In this document: one piece after another, positions 1-7,583 of the stretch | Numbering within the stretch: the first letter of the stretch is position 1 | Layout: each line of letters starts with the position of its first letter | NCBI GenBank assembly: GCA_023396115.1 | Contig: JAEWXC010000090.1 | Span: forward strand, 1 to 61,001 | DNA: 61,001 bases | Reading direction: 5' to 3' | DNA from: Actinomycetes bacterium | GTDB taxonomy: Bacteria; Actinomycetota; Actinomycetes; Propionibacteriales; Nocardioidaceae | The notes under the pieces: generated by a model | Databases searched by the model: none | What the model was told of the DNA's origin: nothing | What the model saw: the letters and a program-made list of their open reading frames with translations, nothing else | Translations under genes and position numbers: made by a program

Positions 1-300
1 ACGCTCGGCGGCGGGCTTCGGCGCGGCGGGGCGCGGACCGGGGGTCGGCGCGGACTTCTTGGCGGGCGCCTTGGCCGCCGGCTCGGCCGGAGCGGCCGCG
101 GCGGTGTCGGCGGGGGCGGCCGAGGAGGCCGCCTTCTTCAGCTCGTCACCGAACTGCTTCTTGAAGCGCATCTCGACCGGGGGCTCGACCGTCGACGACG
201 CCGACTTGACGAACTCCCCCATCTCCTTGAGCTTCTCGAGAACGAACTTGCTCTCGACTCCGAACTCCTTGGCGAGTTCGTGGACTCGGGTCTTGGCCAC
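1..300 (-). CDS. infB: translation initiation factor IF-2, N-terminal part (runs off window)
   Basis: Encodes the first 100 residues of IF-2, the GTPase that places initiator tRNA on the 30S subunit. The N-terminus (AKTRVHELAKEFGV) is the typical IF2_N helical domain, and it passes into an Ala/Pro/Lys-rich low-complexity linker characteristic of high-GC actinobacteria. The GTPase domain lies beyond the window edge. The GTG start at 300 is chosen because a good ribosome-binding site (AGAAGGAG, about 312-320) sits at normal distance and homology begins there. It is last in the rimP-nusA-ylxR-infB series. Identity is secure; the gene is incomplete only because of the window boundary. Confidence 0.95.
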   Translation of the reverse strand, partial: MAKTRVHELAKEFGVESKFVLEKLKEMGEFVKSASSTVEPPVEMRFKKQFGDELKKAASSAAPADTAAAAPAEPAAKAPAKKSAPTPGPRPAAPKPAAER

Positions 301-349
301 GTTAGAACGCTGCTCCTTCTGGCCCGAGTCCTTGGGGGGATCCGGACCG

Positions 350-395
350 TTAGTGGTGGTGCTGGCTCATCGGTAAGTACTCATCGAGTGCTCAT
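350..395 (-). other. three coupled micro-ORFs upstream of infB
   Basis: Between ylxR and infB the minus strand carries three very short reading frames (381-395, 4 codons; 367-384, 5 codons; 350-370, 6 codons). Each stop overlaps the next start in an ATGA arrangement. A GGAG lies about 9 nt before the first ATG. They could be a leader affecting infB translation, or chance. No function is assigned. Confidence 0.25.
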
Positions 396-425
396 GAGCT
401 GCTGCTCCAGTCTCTGGTCGGTCGG

Positions 426-737
426 TCAGGGTGGTGGATCGTGCGCGAGGTGTTCGGCCAGGTCGTCCAGCCGCAGCTGGTCGCGGACCCTGAGGGCCCT
501 GGACCAGGCACGACGCCGGACGGCGAGGTCGAAGCAGGCCGTGGTGGGGTGCAGGTGCGCCCCGCGGCCGGGTGCGTGTCCGCTGAGGTCGGGAACCGCG
601 GCCGGACGGCCCTCGGTGTCCGCGCCCACGACGACACGTACCAACTCGCTCTTCGCGGCCCGCTGCCGGCACCCGACACAGGTCCGGACCGGGCCACTGA
701 GGCCGTTCCGGGCATGCAGGTACGTCGTGCGAGCCAC
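426..737 (-). CDS. ylxR: YlxR (RnpM) family RNA-binding protein
   Basis: Small protein of 103 residues in the YlxR/DUF448 family, an RNA-binding fold; in Bacillus the family member binds RNase P RNA. The hallmark motif RTCVGCR is near residue 18, followed by a basic core and the later conserved GRGAHLHPTTACF segment. A GTG at 737 is the start giving the longest homologous protein; a start a few codons later is possible. It lies between nusA and infB, its usual place, probably in the same transcription unit. The acidic/His tail is unremarkable. Identity is firm; the cellular role in this group is known only by family. Confidence 0.9.
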   Translation of the reverse strand: MARTTYLHARNGLSGPVRTCVGCRQRAAKSELVRVVVGADTEGRPAAVPDLSGHAPGRGAHLHPTTACFDLAVRRRAWSRALRVRDQLRLDDLAEHLAHDPPP

Positions 738-943
738 TGGGGAGACCTTACCGGGAACGCCCGCGGATCACGAACCGGGATACGGGGGCCGTCGGGCGAC
801 ACGCCGCGTTCCGGGACCCGCTGCGCGGCGTGTCGCCTGCTGCCCGGTCGGCCGGAAGGGGCGGCGGCCCCACGCACGGCGACAGCCCGGGGTGAGCATC
901 CTCACACCCGGGCCGTCGGCACCGCGCCGGTGGGCGCGCGGCG

Positions 944-1921
944 TCAGTCCTGCGCCGGCTCCTCGTCGGAGCGGATGTCGATGCGCCAGCCGGTCAGGCG
1001 GGCGGCCAGGCGGGCGTTCTGCCCCTCCTTGCCGATGGCCAGCGAGAGCTGGAAGTCCGGCACGACCACGCGCGCGGACTTCGCGGCCAGGTCGACGATC
1101 TCGACTGCGTGCACCTGCGCCGGGGACAGGGCGTTGGCCACCAGGGTGGCCGGGTCCTCGGACCAGTCGACGATGTCGATCTTCTCGCCGCCCAGCTCGG
1201 CCATCACGTTGCGCACCCGCTGACCCATCGGGCCGATGCAGGAGCCCTTCGCGTTCACCCCGGCGGCCTTGGTGTGCACCGCGATCTTGCTGCGGTGACC
1301 GGCCTCCCGGGCGATGGCGGCGATCTGGACGGTGCCGTCGGCGATCTCGGGGACCTCGAGCGCGAACAGCTTCTTGACCAGGTTGGGGTGGGTGCGCGAC
1401 AGGGTGATCTGCGGCCCGCGCATCCCCTTGCGGACGCTGACCACCACGCACTTGATCCGGGTGCCGTGCGAGTAGTCCTCACCGGGGACCCGCTCGCCGG
1501 GCGGCAGCAGCGCCTCGATCTTGCCGAGGTCGACCATCACGTCGCCGGGGTTGCGCCCCTGCTGGATGATCCCGGAGACGATGTCGCCCTCCTTGCCGGA
1601 GAACTCACCGAACTTGACCTCGTCCTCGGCGTCACGGAGCCGCTGCAGCATGATCTGCTTGGCGGTCGTGGCCGCGATCCGGCCGAACCCGGTCGGGGTG
1701 TCGTCGAACTCGCCGACCTGGTTGCCCTCCTCGTCGAGCTCCGCGGCCCAGACCACGACGTGGCCGGTGCGCTGGTCCAGCTCGACCCGGGCGCGGGCCT
1801 GGGCGCCCGGCGACTTCTGGTAGGCGGTCAGCAGTGCCTGCTCGATGGCCTCGACGAGCACGTCGAAGGAGATCTCCTTCTCGTGCACCAACGCCTTGAG
1901 CAGCTTCAGGTCGATGTCCAT
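944..1921 (-). CDS. nusA: transcription termination/antitermination factor NusA
   Basis: 325-residue NusA, which binds RNA polymerase and nascent RNA to control pausing, termination and antitermination. The N-terminal polymerase-binding domain spans about residues 1-125, then an S1 domain (around 130-205) and two KH domains; the second KH carries AIGKEGQNARLAARLTGW near residue 295. It ends shortly after KH2, as in actinobacteria, without the acidic repeats of E. coli NusA. Its ATG overlaps the rimP stop by one base (TGATG), implying translational coupling. Confidence 0.96.
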   Translation of the reverse strand: MDIDLKLLKALVHEKEISFDVLVEAIEQALLTAYQKSPGAQARARVELDQRTGHVVVWAAELDEEGNQVGEFDDTPTGFGRIAATTAKQIMLQRLRDAEDEVKFGEFSGKEGDIVSGIIQQGRNPGDVMVDLGKIEALLPPGERVPGEDYSHGTRIKCVVVSVRKGMRGPQITLSRTHPNLVKKLFALEVPEIADGTVQIAAIAREAGHRSKIAVHTKAAGVNAKGSCIGPMGQRVRNVMAELGGEKIDIVDWSEDPATLVANALSPAQVHAVEIVDLAAKSARVVVPDFQLSLAIGKEGQNARLAARLTGWRIDIRSDEEPAQD

Positions 1922-2433
1922 CAGGCGTCCTCGTCCTCGGTCGTGTCTGCTGCGGTGTCGGCAGCCTTCTTGCGGTTGAACTCGATCTGCACCAGCGCCT
2001 TGGCGATGTCGGTGTAGACCACGGTGTGCTCGGTGCCGTCCACGTCGAGGACGACGTCGGTCTCGGTGCTCGCACCGATCCGACCGGTCACCTCGCCCCC
2101 CTCGACCAGGCTGACCTTGACCAGCCGGTCGGCGTTGCGGCGCCAGTGCCGCGGGAGCGTGAGTGGGCGGTCGACTCCACGGCTGGTGACCTCGAGCGTG
2201 TAGGGGTGCTCACCCAGCAGGTCGGAGTCGTCCAGGACGCTCTCGACCACACGGGTGGCCTCGGCGACGTCGTCCAGGGAGACGCCGCCGTCCTTGTCGA
2301 CGGCCACGCGGAGCACCCGACGCTTGCCGGCAGGGGTCAGTTCGACGGCCTCCACGTCCATCTGGAGCGCGGCGAGCGGTGCGGTGAGTGCACCCTCGAT
2401 CCGCTCGACGACCGACTCGGCTGCGGGACTCAC
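1921..2433 (-). CDS. rimP: ribosome maturation factor RimP
   Basis: 170-residue RimP, required for assembly of the 30S subunit. The two-domain pattern is visible: an N-terminal alpha/beta domain with the conserved LEVTSRGVDRPLT segment and a C-terminal SH3-like part. The frame stays open upstream to 3006, but the GTG at 2433 is preferred because AGGAGGT sits 8 nt before it and RimP homology starts just after. The acidic Asp/Thr/Ala tail is typical of high-GC relatives. It is first gene of the rimP-nusA-ylxR-infB operon. Confidence 0.95.
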   Translation of the reverse strand: MSPAAESVVERIEGALTAPLAALQMDVEAVELTPAGKRRVLRVAVDKDGGVSLDDVAEATRVVESVLDDSDLLGEHPYTLEVTSRGVDRPLTLPRHWRRNADRLVKVSLVEGGEVTGRIGASTETDVVLDVDGTEHTVVYTDIAKALVQIEFNRKKAADTAADTTEDEDA

Positions 2434-2467
2434 TCTGCGACCTCCTGTGTGCTGTTGTGGAGGGGAC

Positions 2468-2473
2468 ACCATA
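2468..2473 (-). promoter_or_regulatory. candidate -10 element of the rimP-nusA operon
   Basis: The minus strand reads TATGGT about 35 nt before the rimP GTG, a fair match to the actinobacterial -10 pattern TAnnnT. The -35 region is poorly conserved. Position and A/T content in a very GC-rich gap support it. Confidence 0.4.
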
Positions 2474-2541
2474 TCCGGCCCGGGGCCCCCGAAGCACCTG
2501 CACGGCACACCGTCGGGCGCCGGGAGCGGTTCCGGCGCCGG

Positions 2542-2547
2542 TAGGCT
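2542..2547 (+). promoter_or_regulatory. candidate leaderless promoter of the lipoprotein gene
   Basis: TAGGCT lies exactly 7 nt before the GTG at 2555, and there is no ribosome-binding site between. This is the geometry of actinobacterial leaderless transcripts. Confidence 0.45.
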
Positions 2548-2554
2548 CCCGCCC

Positions 2555-3103
2555 GTGCCTGTGACCCCACCCTCCCGACGTCGTCCCCGACCGGTGGCCC
2601 GGCGCACCGCCATCGCCGGAGCGGGGGCTGCGGTCGCGGTCCTGGCCGGGTGCGACCTGCCCGGCAGCGGGGCCGGTCCGACCGACTCCCCCGGGAGCAC
2701 CACCGCGTCGGCAGCCCCGGACGCGGACGCCGCCTCGGCCACCGCCACCGCCGACCTGCTGGACGCTGCCGCTGCCCTGCTGACCGCGACCGTCGCGGCC
2801 CACCCCGGCCTGGCGGACCGACTGGCCCCCCTGGGCTCGGCACACGCCGCCCACCTGGCTCTCTTCGACGACGTCCGCCCGGAGCGGTCCGAGCCGGAGG
2901 CGAGCGGCACCACCACTCCCCCTGTGCCGGCTCGTCCGGCCAAGGCACTGGCCCGGGTCCGGGCCCGGGAGACCGCCCTGGCCGACCACCTGCGTGAGGC
3001 CGCCACCCAGGCCGCCAGCGGACGCTACGCCCGGGTGCTGGCCGTGGTGGCCGCCTCGGTCGAGCAGCACCTGGCGTCCCTGACCACCGGGAGTGCCCCG
3101 TGA
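2555..3103 (+). CDS. putative lipoprotein upstream of a DUF4439 protein
   Basis: 182-residue exported protein. The N-terminus is strongly basic with a twin-arginine-like segment (RRPRPVARR), then a hydrophobic stretch ending in the lipobox LAGC near residue 33, so it is expected to be a lipid-anchored surface protein, possibly Tat-exported. The mature part is Ala/Thr-rich and mostly helical. The C-terminal half looks like another ferritin-like helical bundle and resembles the next gene in composition, but no catalytic motif is seen. The frame stays open upstream to 2255; GTG 2555 is chosen because the signal peptide starts there and a -10 box sits at leaderless distance. Its stop overlaps the next start (GTGA). 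Function unknown. Confidence 0.75.
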   Translation: MPVTPPSRRRPRPVARRTAIAGAGAAVAVLAGCDLPGSGAGPTDSPGSTTASAAPDADAASATATADLLDAAAALLTATVAAHPGLADRLAPLGSAHAAHLALFDDVRPERSEPEASGTTTPPVPARPAKALARVRARETALADHLREAATQAASGRYARVLAVVAASVEQHLASLTTGSAP

Positions 3104-3558
3104 GTGTCCTGTCCAACACGTCCGCAACCGACGACCAGAGCGCCGCGTGGCAGGAGGCCCTGGCCCACGAGCACGAGGCGGTCCACCTGCTGGGGCTGCT
3201 GGGTGCGCGCACCGAGGCCGGCACCGCGTTGGCCACCCAGCTCGTCGACGCCTACACCGCGCACCGGGCGCGTCGTGACCACGCCAGTCGGGTGCTGCGG
3301 GGCCGCGGAGCCGACCCGGTGGCCGCAGCCCCGGCCTACAGCGCCCCGGGCCCCCTGGAGACGCCCGTGCAACTGCGGGCGGTGGCGGCGGACCTGGAGC
3401 GTCGCTCCCAGACGGTCTACGCTTCGTTGGTGGCCAGGACGGTGGAGGGTGACCGCGTCGCGGCGGTCGGGGCCCTGGTGGAGTCAGCGGTTCGTGAGAT
3501 CGCACTCGGCGGGAACCCCGTGGCCTTTCCCGGCGCCGAGGACCTCACGAACCGCTGA
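3100..3558 (+). CDS. DUF4439 ferritin-like domain protein
   Basis: 152-residue protein of the DUF4439 family, predicted to form a ferritin-like four-helix bundle. Long Ala/Glu/His helices are visible (WQEALAHEHEAVHLLGLLG near residue 16; YTAHRARRDH near 51). It has no signal peptide, unlike the upstream gene. The GTG start overlaps the upstream TGA, so the two are a coupled pair. The pair usually lies next to proS/rimP in actinobacteria, as here. A biochemical role is not established; the presence of E and H residues does not by itself show metal binding. Confidence 0.8.
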   Translation: MSVLSNTSATDDQSAAWQEALAHEHEAVHLLGLLGARTEAGTALATQLVDAYTAHRARRDHASRVLRGRGADPVAAAPAYSAPGPLETPVQLRAVAADLERRSQTVYASLVARTVEGDRVAAVGALVESAVREIALGGNPVAFPGAEDLTNR

Positions 3559-3566
3559 CCCTGAAC

Positions 3567-3599
3567 CGGGTGCGGGAGTCCCGAGATCTCTCGCACCCG
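3567..3599 (+). terminator. hairpin terminator after the DUF4439 gene
   Basis: A 12-bp stem (CGGGTGCGGGAG with CTCTCGCACCCG, one G-U pair) and 9-nt loop start 8 nt after the stop codon. There is no U-tract, which is common in high-GC actinobacteria. Confidence 0.6.
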
Positions 3600-3622
3600 A
3601 AGAGCCCGGTCAGCAGCAGGCT

Positions 3623-3689
3623 CAGTGCAAAGTCTTGCAGCGCCACCAGCCCGCACACCATCCCTGATGGGCTGCACTTTCTTGCACTG
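3623..3689. repeat. inverted pair of TGCAA/TTGCA palindromes
   Basis: Two 19-bp elements face each other: CAGTGCAAAGTCTTGCAGC (3623-3641) and, on the opposite strand, CAGTGCAAGAAAGTGCAGC (3671-3689). Each has internal TGCAA/TTGCA symmetry, and a further CTGCAA follows near 3697. They lie between convergent genes, not at a promoter. They resemble operator sites of TetR-type regulators or an extragenic palindrome; no regulator gene is adjacent. Confidence 0.45.
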
Positions 3690-3736
3690 CGAAGACCTGC
3701 AACTGCGTCACGCCCCGTCGTCCCCCGGGATGCACA

Positions 3737-3774
3737 CTGCCCGCCGCCGCACCGGGAGGTGCGGGGGCGGGCAG
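3737..3774 (-). terminator. strong hairpin terminator after proS
   Basis: Arms at 3737-3752 and 3759-3774 pair over 15 of 16 positions around a 6-nt loop, starting about 10 nt past the proS stop codon on the minus strand. Confidence 0.65.
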
Positions 3775-3784
3775 CAGTGTCGGT

Positions 3785-5563
3785 TCAGCCGCGGACCGTG
3801 GCCACCACGCTGGCCGCGGCGTCGGCCACCGCGACCTCGGTGCGCTCACCGGTACGACGGTCCTTGACCTCCAGCACGCCGTCGGCCAGTCCGCGGCCGA
3901 CGGTGAGGATGGTCGGCACGCCGATCAGCTCGGCGTCCTTGAACTTCACCCCGGGGCTGACCTTGCCGGTGCGGTCGTCGAGGAGGACCTCCAGCCCGGC
4001 GTCGCGCAGTTCCCCGGCGACCTTCTCGGCCGCGGCGTGCACGGCCTCGTCCTTGCCGGCGGCGACGACGTGCACGTCGAACGGCGCGACCTCGCGGGGC
4101 CAGCACAGTCCGATCTCGTCGAGGGTGTTCTCCGCGATCGCGCCGACTGCCCGGGAGGCACCGATCCCGTAGGAGCCCATCGTCACGGTGACGAGCTTCC
4201 CGTTCTCGTCGAGCACCTGCAGCCCGAGCGCCTCGGCGTACTTGGTGCCGAGCTGGAAGACGTGCCCCATCTCGATGCCGCGGGCCGAGGCCAGGGTGCC
4301 GTCGGTGCAGTTCGGGCAGTGGTCGCCGTCGCGGACCTCGGCGGCCTCGATGGTGCCGTCGGGCGTGAAGTCGCGGCCGGCGACCAGGTCGAGCACGTGC
4401 TGGCCCGCGGCGTCGGCCCCGGTCACCCAGGCGGTGCCGGTGACCACGCGCGGGTCGACCAGGTAACGGATGCCGGAGGCGGACTCCTCGCCCAGCACGC
4501 CGGGGCCGATGTAGCCCTTGACCAGCGCGGGGTGCGACTGGAGGTCCTCGTCGGTCATCGGCTCGACCTCGATCGGCTCCAACTGTCCCTCCAGGCGCTT
4601 GGCGTCGACCTCGCGGTCCCCGGGGACGCCGATCGCCAGCGGCTCGCGGGTGCCGTCGGGGTGCTTGAGCATCACCAGCACGTTCTTGAGCGTGTCCCCG
4701 GCGGTCCAGGACCGGTCGCTGCGCGGGAACTTCTCGTTGAGGTGGTCGACCAGGGTGTCGATGGTCGGGGTGGCGGGGGTGTCCTCGACGTGCGCGGCCG
4801 GCGCGGTGGTCACGTCGGTCTCCGCGGGCGGACGCACCGCCACGGCCTCGACGTTCGCCGCGTAGTCGCAGTGGGTGCAGCTGACATAGGTGTCCTCCCC
4901 CACCGCGGCCTTGGCCAGGAACTCCTCGCTGGCCGACCCGCCCATGGCGCCGGAGGTGGCCTTGACGATCACGTACTCGAACCCGAGCCGGTCGAAGATC
5001 TTCACGTAGGCGGCCCGGTGCGCGGCGTAGGAGGCGGCGAGTCCGGCGTCGTCGACGTCGAAGGAGTAGGAGTCCTTCATCACGAACTCGCGTCCGCGCA
5101 GCACGCCGGCCCGCGGACGCGCCTCGTCGCGGTACTTGTGCTGGATCTGGTAGATCGACAGCGGCAGGTCCTTGTAGGAGGAGTACAGGTCCTTCACCAC
5201 GAGGGTGAACATCTCCTCGTGGGTGGGGCCGAGCAGGTACTCGGCGCCCTTGCGGTCGGTGACCCGGAACAGGGCGTCGCCGTACTCGCTCCACCGGTTG
5301 GACGCCTCGTAGGGCTCCTTGGGCAGCAGCGCGGGGAACATCAGCTCCTGGGCGCCCATCGCGTTCATCTCCTCGCGGATGATGTTCTCGATGCGGCGCA
5401 GCACCCGCAGGCCCAGCGGCAGCCAGGTGTAGATTCCCGGCGCGGCCCGGCGCACGTACCCGGCGCGGACCAGCAGCTTGTGGCTGGGCACCTCCGCATC
5501 GGCCGGGTCGTCACGCAGGGTGCGGACGAAGAGCTGGGACATCCTGGAGATCTGGCCGGTCAT
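3785..5563 (-). CDS. proS: prolyl-tRNA synthetase, bacterial type with editing insertion
   Basis: 592-residue class II synthetase charging tRNA-Pro. The N-terminal catalytic domain shows the conserved GIYTWLPLGLRVLRRIE region, motif 2 around FRDE-like YRDEARPRAGVLRGREF, then the long insertion domain (about residues 230-400) that hydrolyses misacylated Ala-tRNA-Pro, and a C-terminal anticodon-binding domain. Length fits the bacterial ProS type. The frame remains open far upstream; ATG 5563 and ATG 5542 are both plausible starts (the SQLFVRTL homology begins just after the latter). Transcription appears to end at the hairpin at 3737-3774. Confidence 0.95.
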   Translation of the reverse strand: MTGQISRMSQLFVRTLRDDPADAEVPSHKLLVRAGYVRRAAPGIYTWLPLGLRVLRRIENIIREEMNAMGAQELMFPALLPKEPYEASNRWSEYGDALFRVTDRKGAEYLLGPTHEEMFTLVVKDLYSSYKDLPLSIYQIQHKYRDEARPRAGVLRGREFVMKDSYSFDVDDAGLAASYAAHRAAYVKIFDRLGFEYVIVKATSGAMGGSASEEFLAKAAVGEDTYVSCTHCDYAANVEAVAVRPPAETDVTTAPAAHVEDTPATPTIDTLVDHLNEKFPRSDRSWTAGDTLKNVLVMLKHPDGTREPLAIGVPGDREVDAKRLEGQLEPIEVEPMTDEDLQSHPALVKGYIGPGVLGEESASGIRYLVDPRVVTGTAWVTGADAAGQHVLDLVAGRDFTPDGTIEAAEVRDGDHCPNCTDGTLASARGIEMGHVFQLGTKYAEALGLQVLDENGKLVTVTMGSYGIGASRAVGAIAENTLDEIGLCWPREVAPFDVHVVAAGKDEAVHAAAEKVAGELRDAGLEVLLDDRTGKVSPGVKFKDAELIGVPTILTVGRGLADGVLEVKDRRTGERTEVAVADAAASVVATVRG

Positions 5564-5714
5564 GCGGCTGATTCTAGGGAGCCGGGTGCGGGTGCACCGA
5601 TTCGGAGCCGCTGCAGTCCGGCCCGTGCGTGCGGCGGGACCCGACGCAGGCAACCGATCCGGCCCGGGCTGCGTCTCTGGAGTGTCCAGAAACGTCACGA
5701 TCTCGGGAGTCACC

Positions 5715-6698
5715 ATGACCACACCGATCCTGCACCGGCGCCCGCGCCGGCACCTCCGCGCCGGCGCGCTGGCCCTGGCCTGCCTGCTCGCCCCGGCGAC
5801 GCTGCTGGCCGGTCCGGCAGCCGCCGCCCCCGCCCCCACCGACGTCCGCCCGGGACAGTTGGAACGCTCCGAGACCGACGCCGTGCACGTGGTCGGCAAC
5901 GTGCTGGTCCAGGGCGACGTGCGGACCCGGGTCGGCAAGCACCCGGCACATCACGTCGGGCAGTCGCTGAACGGTCACGTGCTGATCTCGGGCCGCAAGG
6001 TCGTCCGGATCACCGCCGACGGCACCCGGCACGTGATCGCCAAGGGCGTCACCTGGGCCGAGCTGGCCAGCGACGGGGAGACGCTGTGGACCGAGAGGTA
6101 CACGCCCCGGGGCACCTGGCTGCAGCAGCACGACGCCCTGACCGGGTGGGACGGCGAGCGGGTGCGGGTACCGGCCAGTGCGATGGTGCTCGGCGGGACG
6201 AACACCAAGGTGCTGGTGGTCACCGGCAAGCGAACCAGGTGGCTGACCTGGTTGACCGGACGGTGGAGCCCGGTGATCAGCAAGCGCAGCCACCGGGCCG
6301 ACGTCGCGAACAACCGGCTGGCCTACTTCACCCGGGACCCCTACCGGGGTGGCTGCACGGTGGTGGCGAAGCTGTCGAACCCCTCGCGCAAGCTGTGGCG
6401 CAGCTGCAGCGAGCGGGTCGACGCGTTCTCCCCCGGCGGCAAGCGGATGACCACCGTCGCGCTGCTCGCCGACGGCCTCGGCCCGAACCGGGTGGGGCTG
6501 CGCAGCCGGCGTGGCAAGGCGTTGGCCAGCTACCGGGTCGGGAAGCGCGGGTACATCGGGCAGGCCGTGTGGGGCGGGCCGAACGACTCCACGCTCACGC
6601 TGCAGGTCAACGGGCCCCGCTGGTCCACGGTGGCCGAGTGCGCCAAGCGGTCCTGCACCCGGGTGGCGGGGTTGACCCGCTCCGAGCCGTCCCACTGA
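5715..6698 (+). CDS. secreted protein of unknown function, possible beta-propeller
   Basis: 327-residue protein with a clear signal peptide: basic RRPRRHLR, a hydrophobic Ala/Leu core and an AAAAPA cleavage region near residue 40. The mature part is rich in Trp, Val and Arg, with repeated short strand-like blocks (e.g. VVRITADGTRHVIAKGVTW) resembling WD40/TolB-like propeller blades, but no family was recognised. Two Cys pairs near the middle and C-terminus may form disulfides. ATG 5715 has a GGGAG 6-7 nt upstream. It converges on the GNAT gene with a 12-bp gap. Function unknown. Confidence 0.7.
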   Translation: MTTPILHRRPRRHLRAGALALACLLAPATLLAGPAAAAPAPTDVRPGQLERSETDAVHVVGNVLVQGDVRTRVGKHPAHHVGQSLNGHVLISGRKVVRITADGTRHVIAKGVTWAELASDGETLWTERYTPRGTWLQQHDALTGWDGERVRVPASAMVLGGTNTKVLVVTGKRTRWLTWLTGRWSPVISKRSHRADVANNRLAYFTRDPYRGGCTVVAKLSNPSRKLWRSCSERVDAFSPGGKRMTTVALLADGLGPNRVGLRSRRGKALASYRVGKRGYIGQAVWGGPNDSTLTLQVNGPRWSTVAECAKRSCTRVAGLTRSEPSH

Positions 6699-6710
6699 AC
6701 CCCGGGACGC

Positions 6711-7583
6711 TCACATCAGGACGGTCGTGAACCGGGTCGTCTCGGTGAACCCCGCCCGCTGGTAGGCCCGGCGGGCGGGGGTGTTCCAGGCGTTGACGTA
6801 GAGCGAGGCCACCGGGGCGACGTCGAGCAGGACCTGCTCGGCCACCGCCGCGACGCACCCCGCGGCCAGCCCGGTGCCCCGGTGCTCGGGGGCGATCCAG
6901 ACCCCCTGGATCTGGGCGGCGTGCGGGCTCGCGGCGGCGACGTCGGCCTTGAACACCACGCGGCCGGCCTCGTCGAAGCGGGCGAAGGACCAGCCCCGGG
7001 CGATCAGCTGCTGGACCCGGGCCCGGTAGAAGTCGCGGCCGCCGATCTCGGGTGAGACCCCGACCTCCTCGGTGTACATCGCCACCGAGGCGGGGTAGAC
7101 GGCGTCGATCTCGTCGGGCCGGCTGCGGCGCACCAACGGGTCCGGCGCCACTGCGGGCGGCCGGTCGATGACCAGGTGCGGCTGGTCGGCCCGGACCTCG
7201 CGGCCCGGCCCCCAGCGGGGTGCCAGCAGGTCCCACATCACCGCGACGGCGTCCGCGGGCCCCACGACGGTGGCGACGTCGACGCGGCGTTCGAGGAGCA
7301 TCCGGGCGAACGCCCGGGCGTCGTCGTCGGTGCAGCACACCGGCACCAGGTTGGCCGCCGCGTGGCACGCCGCGACCAGTCGACCGTCGGCGTAGCGCCC
7401 GAAGATTCGCCCACCCATCCACCGGGGGTCCAGGTTCGTGGTCCGGGCCCGGTGCTCGACGAAGACGTTCGTGACCGGATCGGTGGCCGTGAGGTCGAGG
7501 AAGTCCGCCAGGTCACCGGGCCCCAGGGCCCGGATCCCGGCGGCGTCGCACGCCTCAGGAGACCGTGACGTCGGCCCCGGCAC
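6711..7583 (-). CDS. GNAT acetyltransferase with DUF4081-type N-terminal domain
   Basis: About 290 residues: an N-terminal domain like that of mycobacterial two-domain GNAT proteins (TTNLDPRWMGGRIFGR near residue 50) followed by a C-terminal GNAT fold with the acetyl-CoA motif QGVWIAPEHRGTGLAAGCV and the late YVNAWNTPARRAYQRAGF block. Such enzymes acetylate small molecules or proteins; the substrate here is unknown. The start is uncertain: no ATG/GTG exists at the expected N-terminus, and GTG 7583, overlapping the end of ispG by 29 bp with a GGAG upstream, is the best choice. Following ispG in this way is common in actinobacteria. Confidence 0.85.
   Translation of the reverse strand: MPGPTSRSPEACDAAGIRALGPGDLADFLDLTATDPVTNVFVEHRARTTNLDPRWMGGRIFGRYADGRLVAACHAAANLVPVCCTDDDARAFARMLLERRVDVATVVGPADAVAVMWDLLAPRWGPGREVRADQPHLVIDRPPAVAPDPLVRRSRPDEIDAVYPASVAMYTEEVGVSPEIGGRDFYRARVQQLIARGWSFARFDEAGRVVFKADVAAASPHAAQIQGVWIAPEHRGTGLAAGCVAAVAEQVLLDVAPVASLYVNAWNTPARRAYQRAGFTETTRFTTVLM

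Noticed and set aside
2255..2554. N-terminal extension of the lipoprotein gene
   Set aside because: Overlaps rimP antisense; the signal peptide and lipobox begin after 2555.
3559..3784. A hidden small gene between the DUF4439 gene and proS
   Set aside because: The gap is filled by two terminators and palindromes; short frames there lack starts and coding character.
4037..6730. Long plus-strand reading frame of 897 codons opposite proS
   Set aside because: Its translation is low-complexity Gly/Arg/Val and mirrors the codon bias of the well-supported proS on the other strand; no start signal or homology.
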